Positions 26,761 to 38,484 of a DNA stretch of 64,000 bases are shown here, piece after piece (the stretch's first letter is position 1; every line of letters begins with the position of its first letter). The stretch lies in NCBI GenBank assembly GCA_916610825.1, contig OU744448.1:21059032-21123031 (forward strand). Reading direction: 5' to 3'. Position numbers and translations under genes: made by a program. The notes under the pieces are model-generated. The model saw only the letters and a program-made list of their open reading frames with translations. It had not been told where the DNA came from and made no database searches. This stretch comes from Haliclystus octoradiatus. Lineage: Eukaryota > Cnidaria > Staurozoa > Stauromedusae > Haliclystidae.

Positions 26761-27406
26761 GCTAGCATATATAATCATCATTCTCAAATGTGTTGAGATA
26801 TATCAGAAACGCTGTCAATTATATATATGAGTGCAGTTTATATATAAGGTAGTTTAAAATTACAGTGATAAATTTGGACATTATTCTCTGATAATATTGA
26901 TACTGCAGAAAACTAAATATAATTAATCGTCCAGAGAGTGAATTAAAGTTGGCATCAAAAATGTTGTATTAGAAAGTTTATAATTAAGAATGATAAATTA
27001 TTTATGTTACAAGTTATCTTTTTAATACTGATTAAGATTAAGCATAATTTCATAGGCCTACCTCATTTGAAAGAGATTTTCTTAATGCCTTCTGTCTCTT
27101 ATCAATGTGCTGTTGTAGGTGGTATTTTTTACAGACATCTTTGGGATGTGAAAAACTACGCAAAGTTAATTACATTTTTAAAATATTAAGTATAGACATA
27201 GCTCACCACACTCTTTAGGTATTTCACATTCATGAGCCAGAAGCAAAGAGCTCCACAGTGAGATTATCGTGAAATCTCTCAGACTTTCCATTAACATCTG
27301 TTCTGTTGGACTAATTTTTATTCGAGTCCCTACAACTTTCCTGAATTTTTCTTCGACAATTTGAACAGTTTGTAAAACTGTTGAGTTAGGATTCCACAAA
27401 CCACCT

Positions 27407-28977
27407 GATATGTTTGGATTTGTACATAGTCACAGTGCTGAAATGGCCCTCATGAAACTCACACAAGATTGTAGAACAGCCATCAACAAAAAACAAACTA
27501 CTGCAATCGTCTCCCTCGATCTCTCCAAGGCATTTGATATGGTACACCATAAACTTCTGATGGAAAAATTGAGAGCTTACGGTGTAAATCCATCAAGTTG
27601 TAACTTAATCAACAATTACCTAAGTGGAAGAACACAATCTATCAGAGTTGAAAGTCAGACTTCCTCGCCCTTCTCCTGCCCTCGGGGAGTCCCACAAGGA
27701 TCGATAATATCACCACTACTATTTAATATCTACGTAGCAGACTTTTCATTTCTTCCAATAACCTCTTCTATCATACGATACGCAGATGATACAACGCTAT
27801 ACTATTCCTCCAACCACAAAAACACTGCTGTCCAACACCTCAACAAAGACTTGGAAAAGGTGCACCAATGGTTCCAGCTGAATTGTCTAAAACTGAACCC
27901 CTCAAAAACTCAATGCCTACTAATCACTCACATTCCAGAACCCGACATTCACGTTACGAGCGCAAATCTTCTAAGTACTAATCAAATACATAACAAAGAC
28001 ATTACAATCGATGATGTAACCTTACCTTGGCTCAATATAATAAAGATACTCGGTGCTCACATTGACAGTAGATTAAACATGAGATGTCATCTTCGCAATT
28101 GCATCAGAAAAGCCAATCTCTCCCTATATCAAATCAAACAGGTTAAAAAATCCCTAAACCCACACCTTGCCAATACACTTTACAAGACATACATCCGTCC
28201 TCACCTAGAACATTGTAGCCTACTTCTTCTTGGAATTAATCAAACGGATAGACTAAAATTAGAAAGAATTCAAGAAAAATCACTAAAACATCTAACACGA
28301 CCCAATACTGGTAAAGAATATCGCCTTCCATCTCTACACGTCAGAAGAATAGTAAAATTAACCAATATGATCCACAAAACACTCATAACAGAAACTCCAA
28401 AACTTTTACACTCCCTCTTCAAGATATCCAACACTAAATATACGTCATCTTGCCGTCCAAACAAACTCATCCCACCCATTTGCAGAACAACCCTTATGAA
28501 ATGGTCGATTGTAGCAGTAGGTACTAGAGTTTGGAACTTTATCCCGGAAGTAATACGTGGGGAAGCAATAAGAACATTCAAAGAGTCAACTCTTGCGTAT
28601 TTGACATCCCTGGAATGGAAAATAAATTATTGGTTTATGTCAATCAGCTGTCGATAGTTAGATTATAATGTTAATCTATCAAAAACACTAGCATTTTCCT
28701 CATAAATATAATACAATTAGCATAATTATGGAACTTGTCTCGTTCAAAAAACGAAAAAAAAAAAAAAAAAAATAAAAAAAAAAATAAAAAAAAAAAAAAT
28801 AATAAAATAATAAAATAATAATAAAAATTATATTATATTATTAATACTATTATCCTTATCATTATTTCTACTAATTTACAATATTATAATTAATAACTTA
28901 CGTTTAAATTCGTATCAATGTATAAACGAGCATTTGCTCATTTTGGTTACGAATCGAAATAAAATTATACACACACA
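27407..28977 (+). mobile_element. 5'-truncated CR1/L2/Jockey-like LINE, present only in A3
   Basis: Comparison with the uninterrupted A1 sequence (ACCACCTCTATCG near 6377-6389) gives the exact insert: 1571 bp bounded by CACCT at 27402-27406 and 28978-28982. The insert has an RT frame from its very first bases, a 3' region with long A-runs (28741-28800) and ends in (AC)n. The truncated 5' end and the presence/absence pattern identify a target-primed insertion that post-dates the block duplication or is polymorphic between copies. Confidence 0.92.
27410..28657 (+). CDS. LINE reverse transcriptase, C-terminal 415 residues
   Basis: The frame starts inside the RT domain because the element is 5'-truncated; the first Met is not a native start. 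Catalytic blocks are visible: DLSKAFD (37-43, first Asp), RGVPQGSIISPLLFNIYVAD (92-111) and YADD (124-127) with the two catalytic aspartates. A thumb and C-terminal region follows, with YIRPHLEHCS and a terminal VWNFIPEVIR block typical of Jockey/CR1/L2-type ORF2. The upstream endonuclease is missing, so the copy cannot be autonomous. The frame itself is intact, indicating a young insertion. Confidence 0.88.
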   Translation: MFGFVHSHSAEMALMKLTQDCRTAINKKQTTAIVSLDLSKAFDMVHHKLLMEKLRAYGVNPSSCNLINNYLSGRTQSIRVESQTSSPFSCPRGVPQGSIISPLLFNIYVADFSFLPITSSIIRYADDTTLYYSSNHKNTAVQHLNKDLEKVHQWFQLNCLKLNPSKTQCLLITHIPEPDIHVTSANLLSTNQIHNKDITIDDVTLPWLNIIKILGAHIDSRLNMRCHLRNCIRKANLSLYQIKQVKKSLNPHLANTLYKTYIRPHLEHCSLLLLGINQTDRLKLERIQEKSLKHLTRPNTGKEYRLPSLHVRRIVKLTNMIHKTLITETPKLLHSLFKISNTKYTSSCRPNKLIPPICRTTLMKWSIVAVGTRVWNFIPEVIRGEAIRTFKESTLAYLTSLEWKINYWFMSISCR

Positions 28978-30662
28978 CACCTCTATCGAGAGAAGCAAGG
29001 TAATCATTCTCTTCTGTGGCTACTCTAAGGGTCTTTGAGAAAACGTCTTCTATATCAATCTGCCAAGCAAGGTCTACCACGACCTGTTTCAAACATTGCC
29101 CTTTTAAATAATTTTGAAAGAACAGCTCCAGTAACAAAAGCCATAGGCCTTTTCTCCTCTTCTTTAATTGTGAAATCAGTTGAATTTGATAACTCGATCT
29201 GTAATATCTGGATCGTCCTGCCATTGGACAAAACCCACCAAATCTGGTGCAAGCATCATTAAAAATAAGTTCACCGCCAGTGATATTATCCTCTGGGTAA
29301 AACAATGACCCCTTTAAATTGACCTATTTTGAAAATTTTGAGTAAAAGCTTTCCATGCTACTTCGTTTACGAAACGGGGACACAAGACGGTTCAATTGCA
29401 CATGAAGTTCCGTGAAGAAATAGCACGCATGTAAGCGTGTCCAACACAGATAACGGGAAAATGCCTTCTACAGCCAGCTTGTCATTGACAATCCTGCAAA
29501 TATTGCTAGCGTCTTCTTCCGAAAACCAAGGTAATGTACAGTTAACATTATTGTCAATATGCATTTTTCCTTTGTGGATACTCAAGCCAGCTTTTGATTA
29601 GCACATTTTCGAGAAAATATCGCAAGAGAATTCCATAATACCAATCATTTCATCAACGTCTTCATTAGAAACAAAATTAACATTGAAACATAACTCCTCA
29701 TTTCCCATAATAATCTCAGTTAATTGAAGAGACTCTGAGACAGAAAACTCCGTAGAAATAACGTTATAATTGTTGCTAGTAGCCATTGCAAATTCGACGA
29801 AATGAAATGGCGTTTTGATTCAAGGCTTCAAAACTTGATGCAACGTGAACGTTGTATTGTTGAAATGTAATTAGATATTACATTCAACTGGAGTGATTGG
29901 TGGATCCCCAAAAATCCCACAAGTGGTATTGCCCCTGTTACTGGGACGTAGTTATGTAACTACTCCATCGGGAAGTCTTTGGCCGCATAGTCAGTCGTTT
30001 TTCCATTGAAGAAGCGTAGGTTGGCTTGATAGGCAGTGAGTCCGTGTATTTCAAATTTTGAGTGTATTAATAATTTATGTTTTGATATGTATTACATTTT
30101 TGGGTATATTTGCAATATCACCTCCTTCATTATTGAAAAATCTTCATTATTAAAAAATCTCCTGGCTCCTTTTTTATTAATTTCAATAAGGCAGTACCAG
30201 AGTAAACACGTTATGAATCAGTATGTCGTGCTTCAAGGATAGTTTGATCATTAGTGTGTATGAGATTATCATAGAGGTTTTTGTTTCTACGAAATGTAAT
30301 AAGCGGTTGAATGTCATACAACTGCATGTGTGATTCAAAGCAGGGTATGAGAACTTCATTGATGAGAGTAGTGAATAACTCAATGGTCCCGTCATGATAA
30401 GTTGTAACGAACGGGATTATGTGATTTGTTGTTTTTGACAATACTGGTATGTCTGATCCTTGGGCGTGGTCATGAAACAAATGCATTATGATTTGAAAAG
30501 TCCGTTTCGGTGTATAGGACTTGGAGCAGAAAATGAGATAGAGGGAATATAGACGAATTAATAAGATGTCATAATTTGTTATGTTTCGGATATAACGTAA
30601 AGTGCATGATTTTACTATTGCCTATTTAGATTGTGCTGGGTGGTAAGAGGTAAAGTGGAGTA

Positions 30663-30869
30663 TGATGAAATAGACTTGTTTGTAATAAAACAACGTTTAT
30701 TTATTGATGAGTAAACATAAGACATTTAGCCAACATGGCGGACATTAAAAGTAAAAGTATAAAGCTAAAAAGACAAGAGCACATGTCATGAACACTACTG
30801 CGCATGTGCAATAAACTAATTGTCACCACTATAACTATAACACGCAATTATACAATAGGTGTTTCATCA
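30663..30869 (-). repeat. copia 3' LTR (207 bp)
   Basis: Begins TGATGAAATAGAC and ends GGTGTTTCATCA (TG..CA, with short inverted ends). It matches the other LTR apart from one missing 36-bp tandem unit. Confidence 0.96.
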
Positions 30870-30880
30870 CTCCTTCTTAA
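30870..30880 (-). promoter_or_regulatory. copia polypurine tract
   Basis: On the - strand AAGAAGGAG immediately precedes the 3' LTR start. This is the expected primer for plus-strand DNA synthesis. Confidence 0.7.
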
Positions 30881-33800
30881 TTGTTTGTTTTTGTTAAGCC
30901 ATATCGTTCACGTAAGATCTCGAACTGCTGTGCAGGAATTGGTTTTGTAAGGTTATCAGCAATCATGTCTTTCGTGTTGCAATACACTATATCAATTTCT
31001 CCTTTTTCTTGCTTTTCTCTCGTGAAATGATACTTGGTAGCAACATGTTTGATTTTGGGATGGTTAACCGGATCACTTGATATTTTGATAGTTGATTGAT
31101 TGTCTTCGAATACTACTGTGGCTTTATTCTGTTTTTCATGCAAATCTTCTAGCAAACGACGAAGCCACACACACTCCTGAACAGTAAAATAAACAGCCAT
31201 GTACTCTGCTTCTGCGGTAGACTGTGCAACGCAGGTTTGCTTTTTACTTTTCCATGAGATAGCACCACCGTTCTTCAGCAAAACATACCCGGAGGTTGAT
31301 TTCCTGTCATCCAAATCTCCTGCGAAATCAGCATCAGAGTATGCAATTAAATTTGAGTTTCCTTCCAACTTGTAAAGTATGCCTAGTTGTTTTGTACCTT
31401 GGATGTAACGAAAAATGCGCTTTACCATTGTCCAATGACCAGTTGTAGGATTAGAGGAATATTGTGCCAGCTTATGTACACTTTGTGATAAATCGGGTCT
31501 TGTTCCAGCAGCAAGATACATCAAACTCCCGATGGTTGACTGGTACGTTTTGACATCAAATTTTTCATCATCCTCTGTTGCTTTCTTTGGTTTAGCCGTT
31601 GTCTCCATAGGGGTAGCTACTGGATGACAATTTTCCATTTTGAATCTTTCAAGAACATTGTTGGCGTATTTTTCTTGTCCAATCCATACAGCACCATTAG
31701 ATTGGTGAACTTTGACACCTAAGAAGTAATGAAGGTGTCCCATATCTTTTACTGTGAATTTCTTTTTTAATAAATCCTTGGCTTTGATTATTACTGATGA
31801 TTTCTTTGATGCAATGATGATATCATCAACATAAACAGCGAGAAATACCAAATCATCATTAACTTTTCCAATGTAGATACACGGATCTGCTGAAGACTGA
31901 ACAAATTGCATGTTTGTAAGTTGGTTATGTAGAACTTCGTTCCAACATCGAGGTGATTGCTTTAAGCCATAGAGCGATCGCTTCAACTTGCACACAAGGT
32001 TTTCTTCTCCAGGTTTAACAAAGCCATCTAGTTGCTTCATGAATATTTCTTCATCAATTTGGCCATTTAAAAAGGCTGTTTCCACATCCATTTGGTGAAG
32101 TTCCATGTCGTACTGTACTGCCATACTGATCAGAGTGCGAATTGATTCCCAACGAACAACAGGAGCAAACACTTGGAAGTAATCTTCTCCAAATACTTGA
32201 TTGTAGCCTTGTGCAACCAGACGTGCTTTATATCTTTCAATGATTCCCACCTCATCATGCTTGACTTTGAACACCCATCGACTCCCTATCACATTTTTGT
32301 CTTTTGGCGGTAACACTAACTCCCAAGTTTGATGCTCCAATAGTGAATTATACTCCTTTTGTGCGGCTGCCTGCCAGTACTCTTTTGACCCAGAATTGAT
32401 AGCTTGCTTCCAAGTCTTAGGTTCATCGACCTAGATGTCAGTTAATGTACTTGAGGCATTTACCCATTCACCATATCTATCAGGACTAACACCTTGAGTC
32501 GTGCGGTTTGAACGTCGTTGAACTGGTTCCTCGATGGCATCATTGTTCTGTAAGTTCCCCTCGTTGTGGTCTTCAACGGGTAACTGTTCTTCTTCATCTT
32601 CTTCCTCGTCAGCAGTGACATGCAGTGTCTCAGCACTTGTCTGATCTTCCTCTGATGCTCTTTGACCAGGAAAGGTAAATTCATTAAAGATAACATCTCT
32701 TCTGACGATCAGCATCCGACGATCCAAACTCCAGAGGCGATATGCTTTTGAGCAAGTACTATACCCAAAAAATATACATTTTTCAGTCTTCTTGTCTAAT
32801 TTCCTTCGTTGTTTTTTTGGAATATGAGCATAACAAATACAACCAAATACTCTTAAGTGTTTTACAGAAGGCTTTGTTCGCCACCAGGCTTCATATGGTG
32901 TTTGATTATCAAGAGATATGGTAGGACTTCTGTTTTTTAGGTATGTTGCGTTTGCAATAGCTTCTGCCCACCATTTCTTTGCCAATCCAGAATTTCCAAG
33001 AATGGCACGCACCTTTTCTACCAAGGTTCGATTTAACCTTTCTGCGACTCCGTTTTGTGGACTTCCATCTGCCGTTGATAGTTGATGTTGGATTCCCTGT
33101 TTCTGAAGGAAATCCTTAAATTCTTTGGAGAGATATTCACCACCTCTGTCAGATCGAATACTAATCACTTGTAAACCTGTTGCACGCTCTACCTTCAATC
33201 CAGTTGACCTTTCTAACATTTTAACCAGATCCTTAAACTTGTTAAACACCTCTGATTTATGTTGCAGGAATCTAACCCAGGAAAAACGAGTGAAATCATC
33301 TGTGAAGGTTACAAAGTACTTATGGCCACCATTTGATTGAGGGGTGATAGGACCACACACATCAGTGTGAATTAATTCTAGTTGACGTGATGCGCGTGTA
33401 TCTGAACGTAAAGGATAAGGCAGTTGATGAGATTTACCCTCAACACAAGGTTCACAGAATGACAAGCTGCTGTCGTCTATGTCCATGCCGCTAACCATAT
33501 CTTTTGCTTTCAATTTTTTAAGATTTTGCTCTCCTAAATGCCCAAAGCGTTGGTGCCACAAGTCAATAGATGTGAGAGCAGTACTTGATACCTTTTTAAT
33601 TGTCTCCGTGTTTTTATTAAAATCACAATTTAACGTGTAAACTCCTGCATCAGCCGATCCAGTTGCAAGTATATTGCCATCATTGTCATTGACCCACGCT
33701 CTGTCCTGTCCAAGTGTGATTGTTTTCATACCATCTGCTGTGGCTGCTCGAACCGAGAATAATGTATATTTCATCTTCGGAACATACAAACAGTTGCTCA

Positions 33801-34896
33801 TGGTAGCAGGACGCTGGTGTCCTTCAGTATCAATAAGCTGTAATGATATTGTTCCTATAGCAGTACCAAGTAGTATTGAGCCATCACCTAAAATAACGTT
33901 CTCAGGTACATCAATATTTTGAATTTTGCTAAAAAGCTCCTTCTGCCCTGACATGTGTCTAGAGGCTCCAGAATCCATGACAACTATCGGCTTTACAGTC
34001 TTTATAGAAGATGAAATAAAGCTCACATTTGATTCAGGCTGACTGACATAATTGGAATAAGAAGCACCTCCAGTTTGATCTTCTTTCTTCTTGTTCAGGT
34101 AAGTAGGACATTCCCTCTTCACATGACCCTCTCCGCCACATCCATAACATCTTAAAGTCTGCTCTTTACTTTTCCGTCCTTGGAAACTAGTCTTCTTTGA
34201 ACCACTTGAAAAATAGGCTGCCTCTGGTTCTTCTTCCTCTTTTAGGGCACTGCGTTTAAAATTTTCAACAAAATCTACAAGTTGCTTCATTGATAGTGTC
34301 CCTGCTGCAAGCTGTGTAGTTAAAGAAGTATATAACGGCTTGTATGAGTCTGGTAGCAATGCAAGTGTTGTCATACATTGTTGTTTTTCAGGAATAGCCT
34401 CTCCGATAACAGATAGTTGTTCATATAAACTCAAGCGCTTTCTCAACCAAACTCCAGGCTCTTGCTTTTCTGACAGAGTTAGTTTTACAAGCTGTTGCTG
34501 AATATTAAAAATGTTAAATGCTGATTTTGACTCAAAATGTTCAATCAGACTTTTCCACACAACGTGAGTATCACTTGGGCGACTTGGTATCAGATGATTA
34601 AGTTTTTCTGAAATTGCAGGAACAAGTAATCCAATAGCTTTTGCCTGCTTCTTTTTAAAAATAACCTTCTCTTTCTGATAATTTGCAACTGCAGCTTCAC
34701 TTGCATCATCTGGAGCAGCATCTGGTAAAACTTCAGAACCATCCACAACTCCCCACAGATCATCTTTAATAGCAAAGATAACTTTGTTCCAATATGCCCA
34801 ATTACTGTCTATTAAAAGAGGAACAGCTGTTCTACTACTATGTTCAGCCATGATGTATAGGCCTAACCACAAATCCAGTTCACTATAATTGATCAA
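30877..34896 (-). CDS. copia Gag-Pol polyprotein, interrupted by one in-frame TAG
   Basis: One 1340-codon frame encodes Gag, protease, integrase, reverse transcriptase and RNase H in copia order. The start at 34896 gives MINYSELD; Met16 (MAEHSS) is an alternative. The Gag knuckle CYGCGGEGHVKREC is at residues 250-263 and the protease DSG at 308-310. The integrase zinc site is H448, H453, C481, C484, and its catalytic D512, D583, E619 (D,D35E spacing). After a TAG at 32431-32433 (codon 822) the same frame continues; from Met at 32340 it shows RT with YVDD and RNase H with DADFAGD and the ADxT-like control motif region (AQSTAEAEYMA). Only this stop separates integrase from RT. It is read most simply as a nonsense mutation in a young copy; stop readthrough is not excluded. 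Confidence 0.93.
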
Positions 34897-35004
34897 ACTT
34901 TCTGATCACTGCAATATTCGGAAATGTAAAACTAAAATGTTATACTACTTTAAAACCTTTAAACATTCTTCTTAAAAACCAATAAATAAACCAAGAATAG
35001 CATT

Positions 35005-35026
35005 AACATGTTTTGGGCCCATAACC
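35005..35026 (-). promoter_or_regulatory. copia primer-binding site
   Basis: Directly inside the 5' LTR the - strand reads GGTTATGGGCCCAAAACATG. From memory this closely resembles the primer-binding site of Drosophila copia, which uses an internal part of initiator tRNA-Met (a half-tRNA primer). That would make this element a half-tRNA user. Confidence 0.65.
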
Positions 35027-35269
35027 TGATGAAATAGACTTGTTTGTAATAAAACAACGTTTATTTATTGATGAGTAAACATAAGACATTTAGCCAACAT
35101 GGCGGACATTAAAAGTAAAAGTATAAAGCTAAAAAGACAAGAGCACATGTCATGAACACTACTGCGCATGTGCAATAAACTAATTGTCACCACTATAACT
35201 ATAACACGCAATAAACTAATTGTCACCACTATAACTATAACACGCAATTATACAATAGGTGTTTCATCA
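35027..35269 (-). repeat. copia 5' LTR (243 bp) with a 36-bp tandem duplication
   Basis: Same sequence as the 3' LTR plus one extra copy of a 36-bp unit (AATAAACTAATTGTCACC...CACGC) at about 35174-35245. It should hold the promoter. Confidence 0.95.
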
Positions 35270-35440
35270 CAGTACATTGTGAATGTTGGTTGGTTTGATA
35301 TATATATATATATATATATCTGTTTCCAGTCTGCTTTTGTTTTTGTAGACATTGAGATCAAGGAAGGCAACATGTGCGATGGAGATAGTCGATAGTCAGT
35401 CGATAGTCTGTTGCCATTGAATTTTGTTAGTAAACTATCA

Positions 35441-37500
35441 TATATTTATTCATTATTATTAATGTAGGCATGTATCGCTATGGTGTGTTTAGAGACTTAT
35501 ATGGCTTGAATGATACAAAAAATATAGTTATATTTATCATTATATATGCTGTGATTGTGTAACGATGCTGGATTAAGATATATAGGATAAATCGTTACTA
35601 GAAAATACACATATACGAGACAGTGATGAATCGTTATTTATGTCTTGTTCTAATGACGGTAGGCAGAGGACCGTTATTGATATAGTTATATAAGTGAATT
35701 CAATGATTAAATATTGGAATACATGACTAAAAGGCGTAATGATAAGAGGCTAAAATATTATACACTACAATTGCCTGTGAAGCATTTTTATTAATATTTT
35801 TACTTCAGTTTTGATGTCAGAAGTACCAATAGCTTAATCCAGGAAACGTCCATACTTTTGATATACGGAGATGTCCAACTATTAAAGATTGAGAACCTTT
35901 TTCAAAATTCAGATTTTCAAATTTTGTTAAAATTGCATTTGTAAGTGTATAGCTTTTATTGTGATGAACTCAAACTTCTAGAATAGTATAACTTTTTTCT
36001 TTAATAGAAATATAATAACGATAACTAATAACTATAATAGCATAATAAGAGACAAAGATGAGGCAAAAACCTATTATCTTCAGAAGGTAATACTGTCTGA
36101 ATATCACAATCAATTCATCTTTGTCTCTTATTAAATGATGCTCTGTTTTACCCAACATTGCATTTTCATATTCATATGTGTATCTGAGTTTACACTTACT
36201 ATGATAACTTTTTTTATAATTTATCGTAACTATAATAGTATGAATAGTATATAATATATAATATAGTATATAATAACTAGGCTGGTCTGACAAGTGTTTC
36301 GTTCCTTCCAAGGGAATCACCAGAGAGAGACCTTTTAATAATAGTAATACCAATATAATGTCAATAACATTACCTTGGCCTTATACCTCTTAAGTAAATA
36401 CAATATATACTTTATCGAACCTTAACTATGCTCTTACAATTAATACAAAAAATATATAGGACGTATTAATAAACTAAGTATTAAACTATTTGCTATTAAC
36501 AAATGTTAGGGCATTCTTTATTTTGATTTGATTCATTCTTTCATTCATGCCTTTTTTTGATTATGTCATTATAACATAGATATGGCCTTCGAAAAAGCAA
36601 CTTTTTCAAATTGATAACTTATATTATATTTTTGCCGATCCTTCATTTGTAACTTAATTTAAATATGTTTCTTATTACGTGCACAAAGCTTGTGTAAAAC
36701 TATCATATATAACACAAGCGAATATAACACATCATGGATATAGATGTATCATATTTTATTTGACTTGAAACGCCAGCTCAAGGGGTACGTTGAACACTAG
36801 TATATTTCAAATGAATTTCCCCCTGGGGAAGGGGGTTTTGTAGCTTCAGAACTTTTGTAAGTTGTGTACGCGTGCTGTTTAGAAAATCTTGCTATAGCAC
36901 CCCAATATTGCAAGCTATGCTGGATATGACTTACCTCATCATCACAAATGATATTTTTTCGGACATTTTGCACCAGATATGCTATTTTGAAACCTCACAG
37001 CAGGGATCCAAATCTGAAAAATTGATACCCCAAAATTGTCAGCATGGTCCCAAAATTATTCCCCCAAAATGGCATATCCCCGTGTAGCGCCTATACCAAG
37101 TCCCACCTGGGACATTTGCAGCCACAGAACGACCAAATATCATGATTACAAACATTGAATGTATTGTTTTCAGTCATTGTTACCCAGGATAACCGACCCG
37201 TTGAATAATTGCTTTAATTGTTCATGATTGTTATTTCACAAGTCGTATAGGGTATTGCTCGCCATTGCACCAGTGAAATCATCACAGATAAGCTATTTCT
37301 ACATACAGCATCACGATCTGATTTCAATTTCAAAATAAATTTATCCATGAGAATCCTTACATCCTCAGCGAGAAACAAGACTTAGACAAGACTATTCTTA
37401 CTTTTACGTTTACGAAGTTGCTTTTACACAAACGGATCGTTTGTTTGTTGGTTAACAAGAAAATCAAACGTGATTTTTTATTGTAACAAAGGACAGAGAA
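35441..37500. other. B3 block upstream region
   Basis: Collinear with 7931-10662 but lacking the segment that matches 8444-9183, which includes the foldback; the junction lies near 35989. There are scattered SNPs, and the region around 36235-36285 has an expanded TA-rich stretch. No gene is visible. Confidence 0.6.
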
Positions 37501-38484
37501 ATGTTGAACAAGTCATCGTTTACAAACGACATGTTTTCTATTATTGATTATAATTGCAAAAGCACGAGGGAATTTTTCGACTTGGATGTGAATAGATCAA
37601 TTACAGATTATATATTTGGTGTTATTGGCGTAATCCTGATAGTCCCTACGGCATTATCTAATATTCTTGTTATTATATCTATTCTGAAAATACGCTCTCT
37701 TCGTTCAGCGGAAAATTCCATTCTTATTATTTTAGCAGCTAGCGATGCATGTACTGGAGTATTCCTGTTACCTTTGTTTTCCTATTTACATTTAAAGGAC
37801 GCGTATAATAATTGTCTTATAGTTCTCTCGTCGCAAATTGTTGCCTTTACATTATTAACATTCACTGTAATTGGTATGATTTTAGTAGCAGTTGATCGTT
37901 ATATAGCTATATTTTATCCATTCAAATACATCAAGTATACGAATACTAGATCTTTAACAATTATAGCGAGTTCATCATTTGGATCTTCGCTTTTACTAAG
38001 CATTTCAGCAATATTCACAAAGGATTACGAATTATTAATTAGAACATATACATTTTTACTGACATTCATGGTGTGCTGGAGTGCATTTGTTCATATAAAA
38101 TCACTTCGACTATCAAGAAAGATTCGTGAACAAGATCAAACTGCTCAAAAGAGCAAGGAAAAACATTTGAGAGATAAAAAAATTACTCATATGATATTTA
38201 TTATTTTGATCATCATGTTGATTTGTTACATTCCCTATATTGTTATATGTGCATTGTTTAATAGTACGAAACAAGGACACGGGAATCCAACACTGCAGAA
38301 GATTGCTATGGCAAGCGCGATATTACTCTTATCAAATTCACTAATCAATCCATTTATTTACTGTTGGAAAATCAGAAGAATTAGAGGGACAATTATGAGG
38401 ATTCTCAGACAGAGGAATTTACGCATACGTCATATTGTGACCTCGAATACAGATCGAAATAGGAATGGAATTAAAATAAATTGA
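37501..38484 (+). CDS. Class A GPCR, B3 copy
   Basis: This 327-residue receptor differs from the B1/B2 protein by Phe146 to Tyr at the start of TM4, Thr324 to Ile, and loss of the last two residues, because a CGA codon has become TGA. All signature residues are kept (D82, C105, DRY, CYIP, NPFIY). I count three nucleotide differences in the coding region. The copy lies beyond the copia element and lacks the downstream MITE, so it separated from B1/B2 before that insertion. Confidence 0.92.
   Translation: MLNKSSFTNDMFSIIDYNCKSTREFFDLDVNRSITDYIFGVIGVILIVPTALSNILVIISILKIRSLRSAENSILIILAASDACTGVFLLPLFSYLHLKDAYNNCLIVLSSQIVAFTLLTFTVIGMILVAVDRYIAIFYPFKYIKYTNTRSLTIIASSSFGSSLLLSISAIFTKDYELLIRTYTFLLTFMVCWSAFVHIKSLRLSRKIREQDQTAQKSKEKHLRDKKITHMIFIILIIMLICYIPYIVICALFNSTKQGHGNPTLQKIAMASAILLLSNSLINPFIYCWKIRRIRGTIMRILRQRNLRIRHIVTSNTDRNRNGIKIN

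Larger units (their letters stand above)
27178..29786 (-). pseudogene. Unidentified - strand remnant, A3 copy, split by a LINE
   Basis: Corresponds to 6155-7185. Frames are at 29786-29598, 29585-29367 and 29305-28978 on one side of the LINE, and at 27406-27178 on the other. The 'LDRG' and 'LWNP' parts of the A1 frame are separated here by 1.57 kb of LINE, so any product would be truncated. Confidence 0.45.
30663..35269 (-). mobile_element. Nearly intact Ty1/copia LTR retrotransposon (4.6 kb)
   Basis: Two LTRs (30663-30869 and 35027-35269) flank an internal region with a single gag-pol frame on the - strand. Target flanks are GAGTA on the left and CAGTA on the right, an imperfect 5-bp duplication. 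A primer-binding site and a purine tract lie at the expected places. The near-identity of the LTRs indicates recent insertion. Its target is the - strand frame of the Penelope-like fragment. Confidence 0.96.
30211..35440 (-). pseudogene. Penelope-like element RT fragment, split by a copia insertion
   Basis: Reading the - strand from about 35440 to 35270, one frame gives AHVAFLDLNVYKNKSRLET and, after a TA microsatellite, KPTNIHN. Beyond the copia element the frame resumes at 30662 with YTSYHPAQSKQAIVKS, continues through RYIRNITNYD, then at 30486-30211 IIPFVTTYHDGTIELF and PLITFRRNKNLYDNLI. The order FLD.., KPT..H, S.HP, R..RI, VTTYH, RRNKNL is characteristic of the C-terminal half of Penelope-type reverse transcriptases, just before the GIY-YIG nuclease. 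I see no nuclease downstream. At least one stop (near 30630) and the copia insertion break it. Confidence 0.7.

Noticed and set aside
32742-32924. Small + strand frames inside the copia element (also 33125-33340, 33674-33922)
   Set aside because: They are antisense to the intact Gag-Pol frame and carry no motif.
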